From: Eonycteris spelaea
Lineage: Eukaryota > Chordata > Mammalia > Chiroptera > Pteropodidae
Assembly (NCBI GenBank): GCA_003508835.1
Contig: PUFA01000007.1
Location: 20,607,001-20,671,000, forward strand
Reading direction: 5' to 3'
DNA: 64,000 bases
Part shown: one piece after another, positions 49,690 through 60,691 of the stretch
Layout: the number at the start of each line of letters is the position of its first letter
How positions within the stretch are numbered: the stretch's first letter is position 1
The notes under the pieces: generated by a model
Databases searched by the model: none
Told to the model about the DNA's origin: nothing
The model's input: only the letters and a program-made list of their open reading frames with translations
Position numbers and translations under genes: made by a program

Positions 49690-51315
49690 GGCAACCCGTA
49701 GAATGGGAGAAAATATTTGCAAATCATATAACTGATAAGGGGTTATATCCAAAATATATAAATAACTCATACAATTCAATAACAAAAATCAATCTGATTT
49801 TAAAAGATGGGCAGAAGATTTAAATAGGCATTTTCTGAAAGAAGACATACAGATGGCCAACAGGTACATGAAAAGATACTCAACATCACTAATCATCAGA
49901 GAAATGCAAATCAAAGCTGATGCAGGACAGGGCAAATTTCCCAAGTCAGGGATAGACCACGCCTTGCACTGAAAGAAGGTTCTTTGGCAGAGAGCTTAGT
50001 AAGAAGTCAACACATACACCAAAATTAGGGTCAAAAGGAAAGTTTATTAAGGAAGGGGAAAAGCAAAGACTAGAGAAAGCAAAGACAAAAACCCAAGACA
50101 AGGAAAAAATGCCCTAATTCGGGGATCCAGTTTATATATAATTCTTTAGTTCCCGTGAGTTATAGTTTAAAGACTTAGTTTACCCATTTCCTTTGACATG
50201 GGCATACAGTGGAGAAGAGGAAGGGGAAAAGTATGTAGCATGAAGGGCCGGCTGGCAGTTCCCAGCCTTTCTTCTATAGGTTCCCCATGGTTTTAGCCAT
50301 AGGGAATGAATGATTTTATTTGTGTAGGGCAGACACTTAACGACTGTTTTTCCTGGCCCCTTTTGCAGATGTGGGAAATGGGTCGTTAGCAATAGGCGTC
50401 CTCCTGGCCTGGCTGCAGGGCTGATCAGCATAGTGCCATCTCTGAATGCAGCTTCCATGTAACATTTTAATTCCCTTGCCTCCTCCCTACATGAAAAGCA
50501 CCATGAGATACCACTTCACACCCGTTAGAATGGCTGTTATCAAAAAGACAAGAAATAACAAGTGTTGGTGAGGATACTGCTTTGCATGGAGGTTCCTCAA
50601 AAAATTAATATGATCCTACAGCTTTACTTCTGGGTATTTATCCAAAGAAAACAAAAACTAACTCGAAAAGATACATGCAACCCCATGTTCACTGCAGCCT
50701 TATTTACAATAGCCAGACATGGAAACAACCTAAGTGTCCATCGAGGGATGAATAAATAAAGAAAATGTGGTTTTGTAATACAGTAAATATTGCTCAGCCA
50801 TAAAAAAAGAAGGAAATCCTGCTATTTGCCACAACACAGATGGACCTTGAAGGCATTATGCTAAATGAAATAAGTCAGACACAGAAAGACAAATACCATA
50901 TGATCTCACTTACATGTGGAATCTGAAAACAAAACAAACTCATAAATACAGGGAATAGATAGATCTGTGGTTCCCAGAGGCTAGGGGTGGGGGTGAGGGT
51001 GGGGTGGGGTACTCGGGTAGGTGAAAGGCTGGAAGGGAGACAAAAGGTATAAACTTCCTGTTATAAAATAAATAAGTCCCAGGGCGACTATAGTTAATAA
51101 GACTCTATTGCTTATTTGAAAGTGGCTAAGAGGATAGATCTTAAAAGTTCTACTTGTAAGAAAAAAAAATTTTCCCAAGATAAAAATACCTGTAACTGTG
51201 TATGGTGATGGATGTTAACTTTTGTGGTGATCATTTTGCAATATATACAAATATCAAATCACTATGTCGTACACCTAAAATTAATATAGCGCTATATGTC
51301 AACTCACCTGAATTT
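49690..51315 (+). mobile_element. 5'-truncated L1 split by a solo LTR
   Basis: Forward L1: the left part has 'agatgggcagaagatttaaa' and 'atactcaacatcactaatca' and breaks at 49917. The right part resumes at 50492 with 'gagataccacttcacaccc', continues with 'cagatggaccttgaaggcat' and reaches the 3' UTR ('aaattaatatagcgctatat', 'gtcaactcacctgaatttt'). The two parts are the adjoining pieces of one ORF2 region, so the intervening 574 bases were inserted later. Inactive. Confidence 0.85.
49918..50491 (-). mobile_element. solo LTR of an endogenous retrovirus, inside L1
   Basis: A 574-base insertion with minus-strand LTR layout: it begins TGTAGGGAGG at 50491 and ends CCTGCATCA at 49918 (TG...CA termini). 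A TATATATAAA box lies at about 50131-50140 and an AATAAA signal at 50043-50048, in correct order for U3, R and U5. No internal viral genes are present, as expected after recombination between paired LTRs. Flanks share AAAGC (49913-49917 and, after a TGA, 50495-50499), an imperfect candidate target duplication. Confidence 0.75.
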
Positions 51316-51316
51316 T

Positions 51317-51640
51317 TTTTAAAAGAAGAGTTTTTGTAGAGCTCACTCTCCAGGCCTCCTCCCCTCCCAAGAGACCAGTGTTGGGGCTAAAAGTTCTAAC
51401 TCTAATCACTCAGTCTTTCGGTGACTAACTCCATCCTGAGGGTAGGTAGGGGCCCCATCCTACTCGCCTCTTTAGAAACTCAGGTGTGATGGAAGCAGGG
51501 TCATTATGAATAACAAAAGGCACTCCAGTTACTTGGAACTCCAAGAGTTTTAGGAGCTCTGTGCCAGGAAGGAACTGGGACAAAGACCAAATATATTTCT
51601 TATTACACCACACCTTCCCTCTGCTCTGTTGTTCTAGCTT
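51317..51640. mobile_element. LTR-like ancient repeat fragment
   Basis: Blocks 'aactctaatcactcagtct', 'gtgactaactccatcctgag', 'ggtaggggccccatcctact', 'aggagctctgtgccaggaa' and 'agaccaaatatatttctta' match a repeat I recognise in mammalian genomes but cannot name securely; an MLT/MST-type LTR is likely. Confidence 0.45.
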
Positions 51641-52717
51641 CGTCCTAGCACCTAAAGGTGCTTCCTGCCAAGGTCCTCTGCAGGACGTGGCTGTCGTTTG
51701 CAGCAACGGCTGCGTGCTTTCTCATTCGAGCCTGAAATAAAAGTCCTTCCCTTCCCTTTGATGGGTCCCAGTAGGTCAGGTGTCTGACCTGGGAGGGAGA
51801 TATCATCAGGTGCTGATTAGTGAAAGGTCAGGTTCATGATCTGATGATTTGGAAGGTGAATGAATGGTATAGGCATAGCAGGCTTCGATTAATCTGAGCT
51901 CAGCGCCTCCAGAATCTCAGTAGGTTCCGTGAGGGAGCTGTGGCGCCTGAACAATGTCCAGTTCTGTTAGTGGGGAGGAAAGAATGGGATCCAGGTAAGC
52001 TACCGGTAGTGTCCACTATGAGAAGCAAACACATAAAAAATGTGCTACCCTTGACCACCTTCTCCACTTGACTCTAGACCCTTTACCCTGCGTCTCCCGA
52101 CCTCTTTTTATCAAAGTCTTACCAAAAATGGCATCAACCTATTACCTTTAAAAGGTTCTGCAGGAGGGACCACCTTGGGAGAATGTGTTCCACTGCCCCC
52201 TGCCAGCACACTGCTGATGGTCAGTGGGGACCGCTCCTAAGGCCTGAAACCCGATTGCCACAGTGCCCCCCCTCCGGATGCAAAATCTGGGGCTGCAGGG
52301 GGTCAGATATTCCCCCATGGGAGTTCTTTGCCCTTAGGACCCTTGAGGTATTTTTTCATTTGTTTCTTTTTATTAACATATAAATGCACGTAGAAAAATG
52401 CACATATTATAAAAGCCTGGGAGATAAAGAAATTCTTAGTACTTTCCTCCCACCTTCTGAGTTCTTTTAGCTGGCTTCATAAGCAAATTAACAGAGACTT
52501 TGAATACATGCATATGGGGAATTCACACAGGCATGAAAATTCCCAAAGACAGTGAGGCAACATTGGGTGCATATGACATTTTTGGACAAAGGAAAAAAGT
52601 GGGGGATGAGGTATTAGATTTCAGAAATGCGAATGGGTGATTTACAGGTAGTTGAGAAAGAGCAGGAACATACATGGCAAGAAAACTCTTGCTGGCCACT
52701 CGGAAACAATGGGACAC

Positions 52718-52740
52718 TGTGTGTGTGTGTGTGGGGGGGG
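52718..52740. repeat. (TG)n followed by G8
   Basis: About seven TG units followed by eight G residues. Confidence 0.95.
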
Positions 52741-53899
52741 TGTCTAGCTAAGAGGCTCGGGGTCCACCTGGCTAACTCTAAGGGGAAGACTCGTAAGGTG
52801 ACCAAGCCCAGGCTCCTTCCCTAAAGCATGTTTTTCTGTATGAAATTCTTGGGTAGGAAAGAGGGCAGGGTCACAGGTTCTTTCTGTCTTTTGTTTTTAA
52901 TAAACATCTTAAAAATCAGTATCTCAAAAGACAGCTTTAGAGTGGCAAATCTTTGTTCCCTTTCAAAAACATGGCTCAATATATTTTCACAAACTTACCA
53001 TAGCCAGGGGACTAGCACCCTAGAGCCCTCTTTCTGCCCCTTTCTAATTGTCCCCACTAACATTTCTATTTCTAACACCCAGTTTGCCTATTTTTAAACT
53101 TTATATCAATTGATTATATGATATGTACTCCTTGGGATCTTGTTTCTTTTTCAGCATGACTCATCCGTACTATAGCATGTAGTTGTAGTTTGTTTATTCT
53201 TGTTTCTGCATAGTATCTTCCACTAATCTATTTTAAAAACATAGCGAAGCTTAATGAATATTGTACAGTTCCCTATTAATTAGTATTAATTAGCAGGACT
53301 AGTCAACGAGCATGCCAAAATTCTTTGCTTTTGCATAGAATGATAGCAACTAACCAGTGTGTTTGCCCTGGTTATCATATAGCCTATGTGTTAGGAAAAA
53401 AGATGAAAATGAGTGAGTTATTACACAATGCATGCAGTCTGTTTAGTAGAGAAAATCCTTCGAAATGGGAAGCATAAAGAAAAATAAAAGCAGAGGTGCT
53501 TCGTGGCAGAAATACTGAGGCCCTTATTGAGCAATCATTTGATTGATTGATTCATCTATTCATCAAATATGTATCAAATACAACTTATATGCCTGGTATT
53601 CGGTCTCTAATTTGGGTTTCTCCTAATTCCTAACCAATTGGTTGGCTCTCAGCATCTAATGACAAGTGAGTAACAATGAAAGAAAGTTAGATGTCTCCTC
53701 TAGCAATTCTAAATTAGTATAAAGAGTTCCTTTAAAGAATTTTTAAGCAACTTGTTTTCCTCACAAGCAAAACAGAAAACAGAAATTCTCTTTAACATGA
53801 CCTCCCCCCGCAACTAACCACCAGGGATCGATACCTCAGAATGTGGCCTCCCAGAACTATGCGTGCGAATCTACGTGGCTACACAAATATATTTTAAAT

Positions 53900-54700
53900 G
53901 GTATTATTCTATCTTTTCATAATTTTCATTAAAAAATAGACATTTTTAAAGAGCAGTTTTAGGTTCACAGCAAAATCAAGAGGATAGTACAGTGAGTTCC
54001 TAAATACCCCTGTCACAGCTCTTCAAATATGGGCATCCCATCAGAGTGGAACATTCATTACAATGTTTGAACCTGTATTATTACACCATAATTGCCCAAG
54101 GTCCATAATTTATATTAAGGTTCACTCTTGGTGTTATACATTCCATGGATTTGGATAAACGTGTGATGACATGTATCCACCCTTACAGCATCACCCAGAG
54201 AATATTCACTCTCCTCCTAGTCATCCACCGCTACCACCCCCAACTCCTGGCCACCTGATCTTTTTACTGTCTGTATAGTTTCGCCTTTTCCAGAGTGTCA
54301 TGTCGTTGAAAGGATACAGTATGTGGTCTTTTCGTATTGTCTTCTTTCACTTAATAATAACTCTCATTTCTGTTTAATAATATGCTAAGCATGTGTTTCC
54401 ATGTCAACAAATACCCTCCCAGAGTATTGTGAATTGCTGCCTAGTATTTCATTGTATGCTACATATTAGCTTCTCTCCTGTTTTGAGGTTTATATTGTTT
54501 CCTGGGGGTTTTTTTTGCTACTAAAAATAGAGGACAGCCTTGTGGGCAAATTTTTGCATACAACTTAATTTTGTCCATAGGATCCACTCCTATATTGGAG
54601 ATTGCTCCTTCAAAGGGTTTGCTCATTTCAAGGTTTTTGATATATTGTGCCAAATTACCCTCCAGAAAGGATAGACCAATTTATGTTAAAACAAGTGGGG
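53900..54700 (-). mobile_element. ancient L1-type fragment
   Basis: From 'gagcagttttaggttcaca' through 'ggttcactcttggtgttat', 'gtatccacccttacagcatc' and 'gatctttttactgtctgtat' this follows a common L1-associated segment. It continues with 'agtatttcattgtatgct' and 'ttgtgccaaattaccctcca', possibly a second old fragment. The orientation is a guess. Confidence 0.55.
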
Positions 54701-55084
54701 ATGTGGCATATTTCCCCCACACGTTTGCTCTTGCATACTCTAAAAACATATTTTTGAGGTTTTTAATATTTGCCAACTTAATAGAGGAAAAATGATATTT
54801 GTTTTAGTTTATATTTATTTGAGTATGAAAGTTTTGCAGATTACCATAAAGCATATTGGCTATTTGTCATTTTTCTTTTGCAAACTGCTTTTTCATGCTA
54901 TTTTCTTTTCTCCAATACCCCGCCCCCGATTGAAATGAGCATCTTTAATAGTATAAATTTATTAAAAGTGTATCTCTAGGAAGGGCATGAACTGCTATGA
55001 AGGCCCTCTTTTAATGTCAAAAAATTTTCACCAATGTGCCCACCTGATATCTGTTATCCTTTTAAAATAATAAATAAAATGAAT

Positions 55085-55280
55085 GACAATAAGAGCTAAC
55101 ATTTACATAGTGCTTATTATATGCCAGGCATTATGCTATGTAAAACAGCCCTGTGAGATAGGTCCTGACTTCAGTTCCATTCAACAGATGGGAAAACCAA
55201 TCAACCGTGCAGGGGTGGTTAATTAATTTCCTCAAGGTTCCTTAGCTTGTGAATGACCGTGCTGGTATCAGCTGATTAAC
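55085..55280 (-). repeat. MIR (reverse)
   Basis: Reverse MIR: 'acatagtgcttattatatgc', 'caggcattatgctatgtaa', 'caacagatgggaaaaccaat', 'ccttagcttgtgaatgacc'. Confidence 0.75.
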
Positions 55281-56614
55281 AAAACACATGGTGACGTAGA
55301 GCCTTTATGGATTTAATAACACTTTTTAATAAATTTATCTTTTGTTCATCACAAAAGTATCTACATATTTTTGCAAATCTATCTTACATGTAAGTTCAAG
55401 GCATATAATTTTTTCTCTCTATAAGCAGTGCTTGCTGGGCATATAAATTCAATAAACCCCTGTAATAATTCCATGCTCCTCCCACCCCCACCATTACCCC
55501 CATGGTTTACTGTCAAGAACCATGTTGGACCTTATCTATCCAAGAAGGGGAAACTGAGGCTTAGGGCAAGGCAAGACCTTGCTCTGGGTCACCTGCAATG
55601 CTTATGGCATAGCCTAGAGTGAGACCTGGGCCTCAGATACCCAGCTCAGGTCCGTGTGTGACTTGGGCCAGCTCCCTAATCTCCTGTCCCTTTGTTATCA
55701 AAGGGGACAACAGAGGATGCTGTGGTGGTACCAGAACGGACCTGCCAGATGGCACCAGCCTCTAGGGAAACCACGTCCTCTGGCCACACTGGCCGCTGGG
55801 CATTCCAGGACGTTGGCACACTGCCAAGGGTGAAAACCGAGCTGCAGGCTCCTGCGCTCCATTCTGCCCCCTCCTCTTAGTTTGCATCTCATTGCTGGGT
55901 TTGCAACATGCCTAATCTCTATGTGTGCAGACTCAGAGGAGCCAGCTGAGAGGGAGCGTTGCCAACAGCTTGGAGTCCTCTGTGAGGCCTGCTGACCCCC
56001 CTCCCCCAAGCCCCTCACTGGGCAAGCAGGGCCGGCGCAGTCTGCCGAAATGGTTTCTGGAACTTCACCTGACTCAATGAAGGACTAAGCCTGTATCCCC
56101 CGTTTCTTCCCAAATGGAAGTTCATTTTATCTTGCCATATCCCATTTTTCCCTCCCTGCACCCAGACACAGAAAGGATTTGTGAGGCACATCAGTCATGC
56201 TTGGTCCTGGTTCTCCAGGCAACTGGACTCCTCCACGAATGGAGAGAACTTAATTATAAGACAATCCATAAATAGGTGTCAAATAATGAGTACCCTGTAA
56301 CCCATCCTGTTTCCCTTTTTGCTTTGGCTGCCAGGAATCTCAGAAGTATGGCAAGCTAAATCACTAACCAACTTAAAACAGATTTGTGGTATAATTCTTG
56401 GCATCACTCTTTCTCCATGAGGTCTCGGGTTGTTCAACTGTCCTACGGAGTATGTGTTTGAGCTATATACCATCATAATTCTTTTGAGTGATGAAGGTGG
56501 GATATAAATGAAAAATAAGACATGAAAGGAAGTGGCCTGTAGACATCTTTACTTTGAGATACAAACGAACGCTTTTCTCAGAAGGAGGTTTCCCCAGGAC
56601 TACTTAAGGCTTAG

Positions 56615-56790
56615 AAAAATGTCGCTGTGCCTTTTCTCTTCTGTCTCTCTCTTTCTTTCCTTTCCTACATTCTTTTTCCTTCCCACTTTCCTCTTTTTCC
56701 TCTTCCCCTCTGCCTTTTATTGTCTTACTATCACCTGCTTTCCTTTCCTTCCCTCCTTTTTATTCTTTCTACCTTCTATCCCCTCTCTCC
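56615..56790. repeat. pyrimidine-rich CT/CTTT tract
   Basis: About 175 bases almost free of purines on the + strand. Phe/Leu/Ser-rich open frames across it are composition artefacts. Confidence 0.85.
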
Positions 56791-56919
56791 TCCCTCTCCG
56801 CAGCCCCTTGCTTCTGGGCAGCCAGTTCAATGTCAATATTCCTTAAAAACTCAGAGCACCCGGCTCTTTCCAAGGCCTTGCCCCTTTCCCCCCACCTTTA
56901 CCTCATTTATTCTTCTGGG

Positions 56920-57060
56920 GGATAATTTGGCGATTATAATTATTTCCATTTTATCAGGAAGACACTAAGAGCTGGAGAGTTTAAGTGATGTGCCCATGGT
57001 CACACAGCTCATACTTTACAACTTATTATCAGATTCAGGCTCCAGGCCTCACGAGTCTAA
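56920..57060 (-). repeat. MIR fragment (reverse)
   Basis: Reverse MIR: 'ttccattttatcaggaagac', 'gagagtttaagtgatgtgc', 'ccatggtcacacagctcata', and 'cagattcaggctccaggcc'. Confidence 0.75.
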
Positions 57061-57254
57061 TTCCATCACACTCTCCACACTCACCCCCCCTTGCCTGGCA
57101 GAGGTCACTGAGAGAACACCCCAAAGAGAAGACGATTTGATATAATACCTCCACACACACCCTGTCTTTCCTTTTGAGGTCTCTTTCAGAGTTGTGATTG
57201 CCATTGGGGCCAGCAGGACATATTAGAGGCAGGCAGTGAATTATGACATGGGTC

Positions 57255-57810
57255 ATTAATTCATTCGGCAAATGTTTATTGAGAATACGCTTCGGGCTAG
57301 GCAAGGCTGAAACCAGGGTAAGGCAAACAAGTAACCTAGGGGACAAAATTTAAGGAGGCACTCACTTTCAAGGTGCCATTCTTGCAAGTAAGTGCATGAC
57401 CCTAAGAATGGGTACCTCCTTCAAATTGATGCCCTAGCTCCTGGATTACCTTTCACTGGTTCTGCCCTGGTGCCAGGTGCTGTTACAAGTGCTGGCAGTT
57501 CAACGGTGAGCAAAAGGACCTGGCAACCTACCCTTGGGAATCTTGCAATCCGTTATGGCAAACAGATATCAATCAAATAATCAGCTAACAAAAGACTGTT
57601 CTAAGTGTGACAGGTACCATGAGGAAAGGGACATGAGGCTGGAGAGGGTATTATGGAGGGGGGACAGTGAAGGCTGAAAATTAGGTAGGACCTTCCAGCT
57701 ATGTGCAAGTGGAAGACACAGCAAGTTCAAAGGCCCTGTGGCAGGGTGGAACATGGCAGAGAGGTGAGGCTGGTGGAGGGCAGAGGAGCCAGAGCACGGT
57801 GGCCCAGTGC
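57255..57810 (-). mobile_element. L2 LINE (reverse)
   Basis: Reverse L2: 'aattcattcggcaaatgttt', 'attgagaatacgcttcggg', 'caacggtgagcaaaaggac', 'aggaccttccagctatgtgc', and 'caaaggccctgtggcaggg'. Confidence 0.75.
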
Positions 57811-58104
57811 AAGATGATCCCAAGCAGTCTGTTTCTAATATAGTGCCAGTGTGCCAATGACTGACTTAAAAAAAAAAATCCAATGCAGTGGAGAGAATTC
57901 AAAGCCCACCTGCCTTGATGATGCCCCTCATGCCCACCTTTCCGATCAGCTTTCTTCAGTGGGTTGTGCACAGATCATGCCTCGCTCCCTCCAAACTCAT
58001 CCTGGTCCATTTAATACAGCAAATGTCTCTGACGGAATCTAATATTTGCCACATTTTCCAGATGAAGAAATGGGAGCATGGAAAAGTTAGATAGATAACT
58101 CACT

Positions 58105-58425
58105 GTCTTTGTCAGCTCAGCTGCCACCACAAAAGGCCACCAACTGGGTGGTTTAAACAACAGATTTTTAGTTCTCACAGTTCTGGAGGCTGCGAAGTCC
58201 AAGATAAAGGTGCTAAGCTAATCCAGTTCCCGAGAAGCCTCTCTTCCCGGCTTGAAGACTGTTGGGCCTTGCCGCTGTCCTCACCTAGCGAAGAGAGTGA
58301 CCTCTGGTGTCTCCTCTTCTTGCCAGGGCACCAGCCCTATGGGCCCCACCCTATGACCTCACTTCACACTGGGGGTTAGGGCATCAACATGAATTGGGGG
58401 AGGGCACGTTCAGTTTATAACACCT
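58105..58425 (+). mobile_element. common ancient repeat, copy 2
   Basis: Same family and orientation as the copy at about 20.8 kb: 'gggtggtttaaacaacagat', 'cacagttctggaggctgcga', 'agtccaagataaaggtgc', ending 'gggttagggcatcaacatga'. This copy retains more of the 3' end. Confidence 0.6.
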
Positions 58426-58879
58426 GCCTAGGTGTTAACACATAGCTAATCAGTGGGATTTGATGACAGGCATTGCTGCTCCAGAGCCCAGGCTCCTAAC
58501 CACTAGACTTAAATGCCTCAGGATGTTTGTGTGTGAATGTTGCCATCCGAGTGAGAAGTGCTTCTCAGGGATAGGGGTGTTGGTGACTCCTTCCAGATCC
58601 ATAGGGTTTTGCCGCCATCTGGCAGTTGGATATGTGGTCTGTGGCCTGAACCTACCCTAGGGTGATCCAGGTGATCCCTCTGGAAGAGGACTGGGCTAAG
58701 GGTACGGCGGGGAGGTAAATCAGACCTGAAACCTTACGCTTGAATTGGGGGTTGTTTCCAGTTTATCCAGAGGGGACCCCAGGCTCCAGTCCAGACTTCA
58801 CCAGGAATGGACTGGGTGTTCTTGGGCATGTCACTTGACACCTTCCAGCCCTAGGGTCCTGCCTTGTCCCACGGGAACT

Positions 58880-59990
58880 GCGGGCCATCCACGGACTATG
58901 CGGTCGGCCAAGCACCAAACGTGGAGCCCTGATACGCCGCTGCCAGACGCCCCGCCCCCACCCTAGGCCGCGCAGGTGTGGAAAGGGGCGGGCGTGCAAG
59001 GCGTGGCCAGCAAGTTGGGTGGCGGTGCCCGCTCGGGTGGCACCGCAGGCCGCGCTGCAGCGGGGCTGAGTCGGCGGCGGAGGCCCGGAGGGCGCGCGGT
59101 GCGCTGCTTGCGCATTTCACAAACCTGCTCCTCCACCCGCCGGGCCGCGGGGCCCAGCCTTCCCTGTGCTATCGCCCGCACCAGACGCCCGCCCAGCGCC
59201 CCTCGGCCCGCGCGGGGGCTGAGCCCGCAGGAGGGGCTGGAATTCCTCCCAGGGGCCCCCTCCTGCCGTCCCTCCTGGGCGCTCGCTTCCTCCCGCTCCC
59301 CGCGCGCCCCCCTCCCGGCCGCCAGCCAACTGCGTGCCCCCGGGGCCGGCAAGAAGCCACATGCCCCCGCAAGGAATGCCGGGCCTGTCGGGCGGGGGGC
59401 GGGCGCTGGGCAGGGCAGGGCCCGGCCGGGCCGGGCAGGGAGCGCCCCGCCGGGAAGGTTGGTGAGAGGGAAGGAGCCAGCCCGCGCCCTCCCCGGCCCC
59501 CCGCGCCGCCCCTCTCCCGGCCCTTGCGCCGCCCCGGCCTGATCACTGCATCTCACACTTTCCCCGCCTGACACGCGGACGGGACGACCCGCGGACTCCG
59601 GGGGCTGGGGGCACCCCGGAGGGCTGGAGCTGAGCGGCTCGGCTCGGCCCAGGCAGCCCCCGGCCCCCTCTGCGCGCCCCCGTCCCGGACGGCTTCGAGG
59701 AGGGGGCAGGCCGTCATGTTCCCCCACACCCCTCCCCGCTGCCGCCGGCTTTGGGGCCCGGGTGGGGAGCAGGGGGCTGATTAGCCGAGGAGCAGGGGTG
59801 TGGCCAGCGGGGCCCCCGGTAGTGAGTCACACACGCCGCTCGCCCAGTCCCGGGGCGAGCAGGGCCCCAGCCTGAGCTGCGCGCTGCCCTAGCCCGAGAG
59901 TGCCCTGGGCTTGGCATGCGGACCCTGGGGTGCCGAGGGAGAGGCCGAGGCCCGGCGCTGTGCTGGAGGAGGGCGGTAAGCTGCTTCTGG
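58880..59990 (+). promoter_or_regulatory. CpG island, candidate proximal PRDM11 promoter
   Basis: About 1.1 kb of CG-dense sequence with GC boxes (GGGGCGGG near 58984 and a GGCGGGGGGCGGGCG cluster near 59390), ending about 0.6 kb before the first coding exon. Candidate + strand donors include GGCG|GTAAGC at 59976-59977 and GTTG|GTGAGA near 59461. It could drive a shorter transcript or carry an alternative first exon. The long Pro/Ala/Gly/Arg-rich open frames in several phases here are expected from GC-rich composition and show no family similarity. Confidence 0.6.
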
Positions 59991-60573
59991 AGAGACTTCC
60001 CTAGAGAACGAGGGGTGGGGCTTGGAGTCAGGGCCGGCCCACACCAAGCCCCCCAAGTCCCGCCTGTACCTGCTCTGAGCTGGCAAAGCCAGCCTGGCTG
60101 CATTCCCTGGCAGCCCCCGGGCGAGGGGCTGTGCAGCCAGGCGCTTAGGGCCCATTTCGTCGGCCCGCCCCTTCTTGGCCCCTGCTGGACTTGAGTCGAT
60201 ACCTCCCCTGCTCCCCACTGCAGTTTTGTGCTGAGGTTCTTGTGGGTTCCTCATACCCTTTGCCCTTTGGTCTTGGGGTCCAGGCTGTGCTGTCCGGCCC
60301 TGCCTTCTGGCCCGAGCTGCCCCTGGCCCCTGACCCCATGGGGCTGGTGGCTCCAGTCGTCCCCAGGACCAGCCTGGGATAGAAATGGCATTTCCTCTTG
60401 GCTGGCTACAGCTGTTTTGTTGTCTGTGTTCTCAAGCGCTTCCTCTGGGGATGGTTGGGAGGGTAACCAGACTCCACAGGACCCCCGATTGCCCTCTTCA
60501 CCACTCACCCCTCTTCCCCTGTCTCTTTGATCTTCTTCCTGCGCTGGTCCTGCCTTCCCGTCCCCAGGACAGA

Positions 60574-60691
60574 ATGACTGAGAACATGAAGGAGTGCTTG
60601 GCGCAGACCAAGGCGACCGTGGGGACATGATGACCGTGGTGAAGACAGAGGTCTGCTCACCACTCCGCGACCAGGAGTATGGCCAGCCCTG
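60574..60691 (+). CDS. PRDM11: PRDM11 N-terminal coding segment, apparent 1-base deletion
   Basis: PRDM11 is a nuclear PR/SET-domain protein reported to act as a transcriptional repressor and as a tumour suppressor in B-cell lymphoma; the human protein is about 511 residues. From ATG 60574 the frame reads [14 protein letters not shown] then TVG, matching the family start. After a run of four G (60621-60624) it goes to TGA at 60628-60630, giving only 18 residues. From 60627 the +1-shifted frame reads [19 protein letters not shown], again family sequence, to the exon end. A fifth G would restore one continuous frame. As given, the exon is broken. Causes could be sequence error, an allele, or a true change with later initiation at ATG 60627 or 60630. 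Confidence 0.85.
60627..60632 (+). promoter_or_regulatory. ATGATG, possible restart codons in correct frame
   Basis: Two adjacent ATG codons (60627-60629 and 60630-60632) open the frame that continues into the PR domain exons. The TGA that ends the 18-residue frame (60628-60630) overlaps them as ATGA. The second ATG has A at -3. If the missing base is real, leaky scanning or termination-reinitiation here could yield a protein lacking about the first 18 residues. This is inference only. Confidence 0.4.

Larger units (their letters stand above)
25712..60567 (+). other. PRDM11: probable first intron of PRDM11
   Basis: Assuming the CpG-island donor joins the first coding acceptor, this is about 34.9 kb of intron. 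I recognised no other coding exon on either strand. It holds MIR, L2, Tigger-type and L1 elements, one solo LTR and a second CpG island near its 3' end. Unlisted stretches show nothing beyond ordinary unique sequence to me; further untranslated exons or enhancers could be hidden here. Confidence 0.45.
60568..60691 (+). other. PRDM11: PRDM11 first coding exon
   Basis: Acceptor AG at 60566-60567 follows a clear pyrimidine tract (cttcccgtccccag). The donor CCCTG|GTGAGG has GT at 60692-60693. The exon holds six untranslated bases, then the family's usual ATG. It ends after two bases of a codon; the next exon supplies the C that makes the expected Cys. The exon is short and would be easy to miss without family knowledge. 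Confidence 0.85.

Noticed and set aside
49918..50491. Possible full endogenous retrovirus at the L1 insertion
   Set aside because: Only one LTR-sized unit with TG/CA ends is present; there is no room for, or trace of, internal genes.
58963..59727. 254-codon minus-strand frame and overlapping plus-strand frames of about 190 codons in the second CpG island
   Set aside because: Several phases are open at once and the products are low-complexity, typical of CG-dense DNA without stop codons.
60385..60630. 81-codon frame starting upstream of the PRDM11 start and running into it
   Set aside because: Its first 63 codons lie in the intron, including the pyrimidine tract and acceptor; only the last 18 codons are PRDM11.
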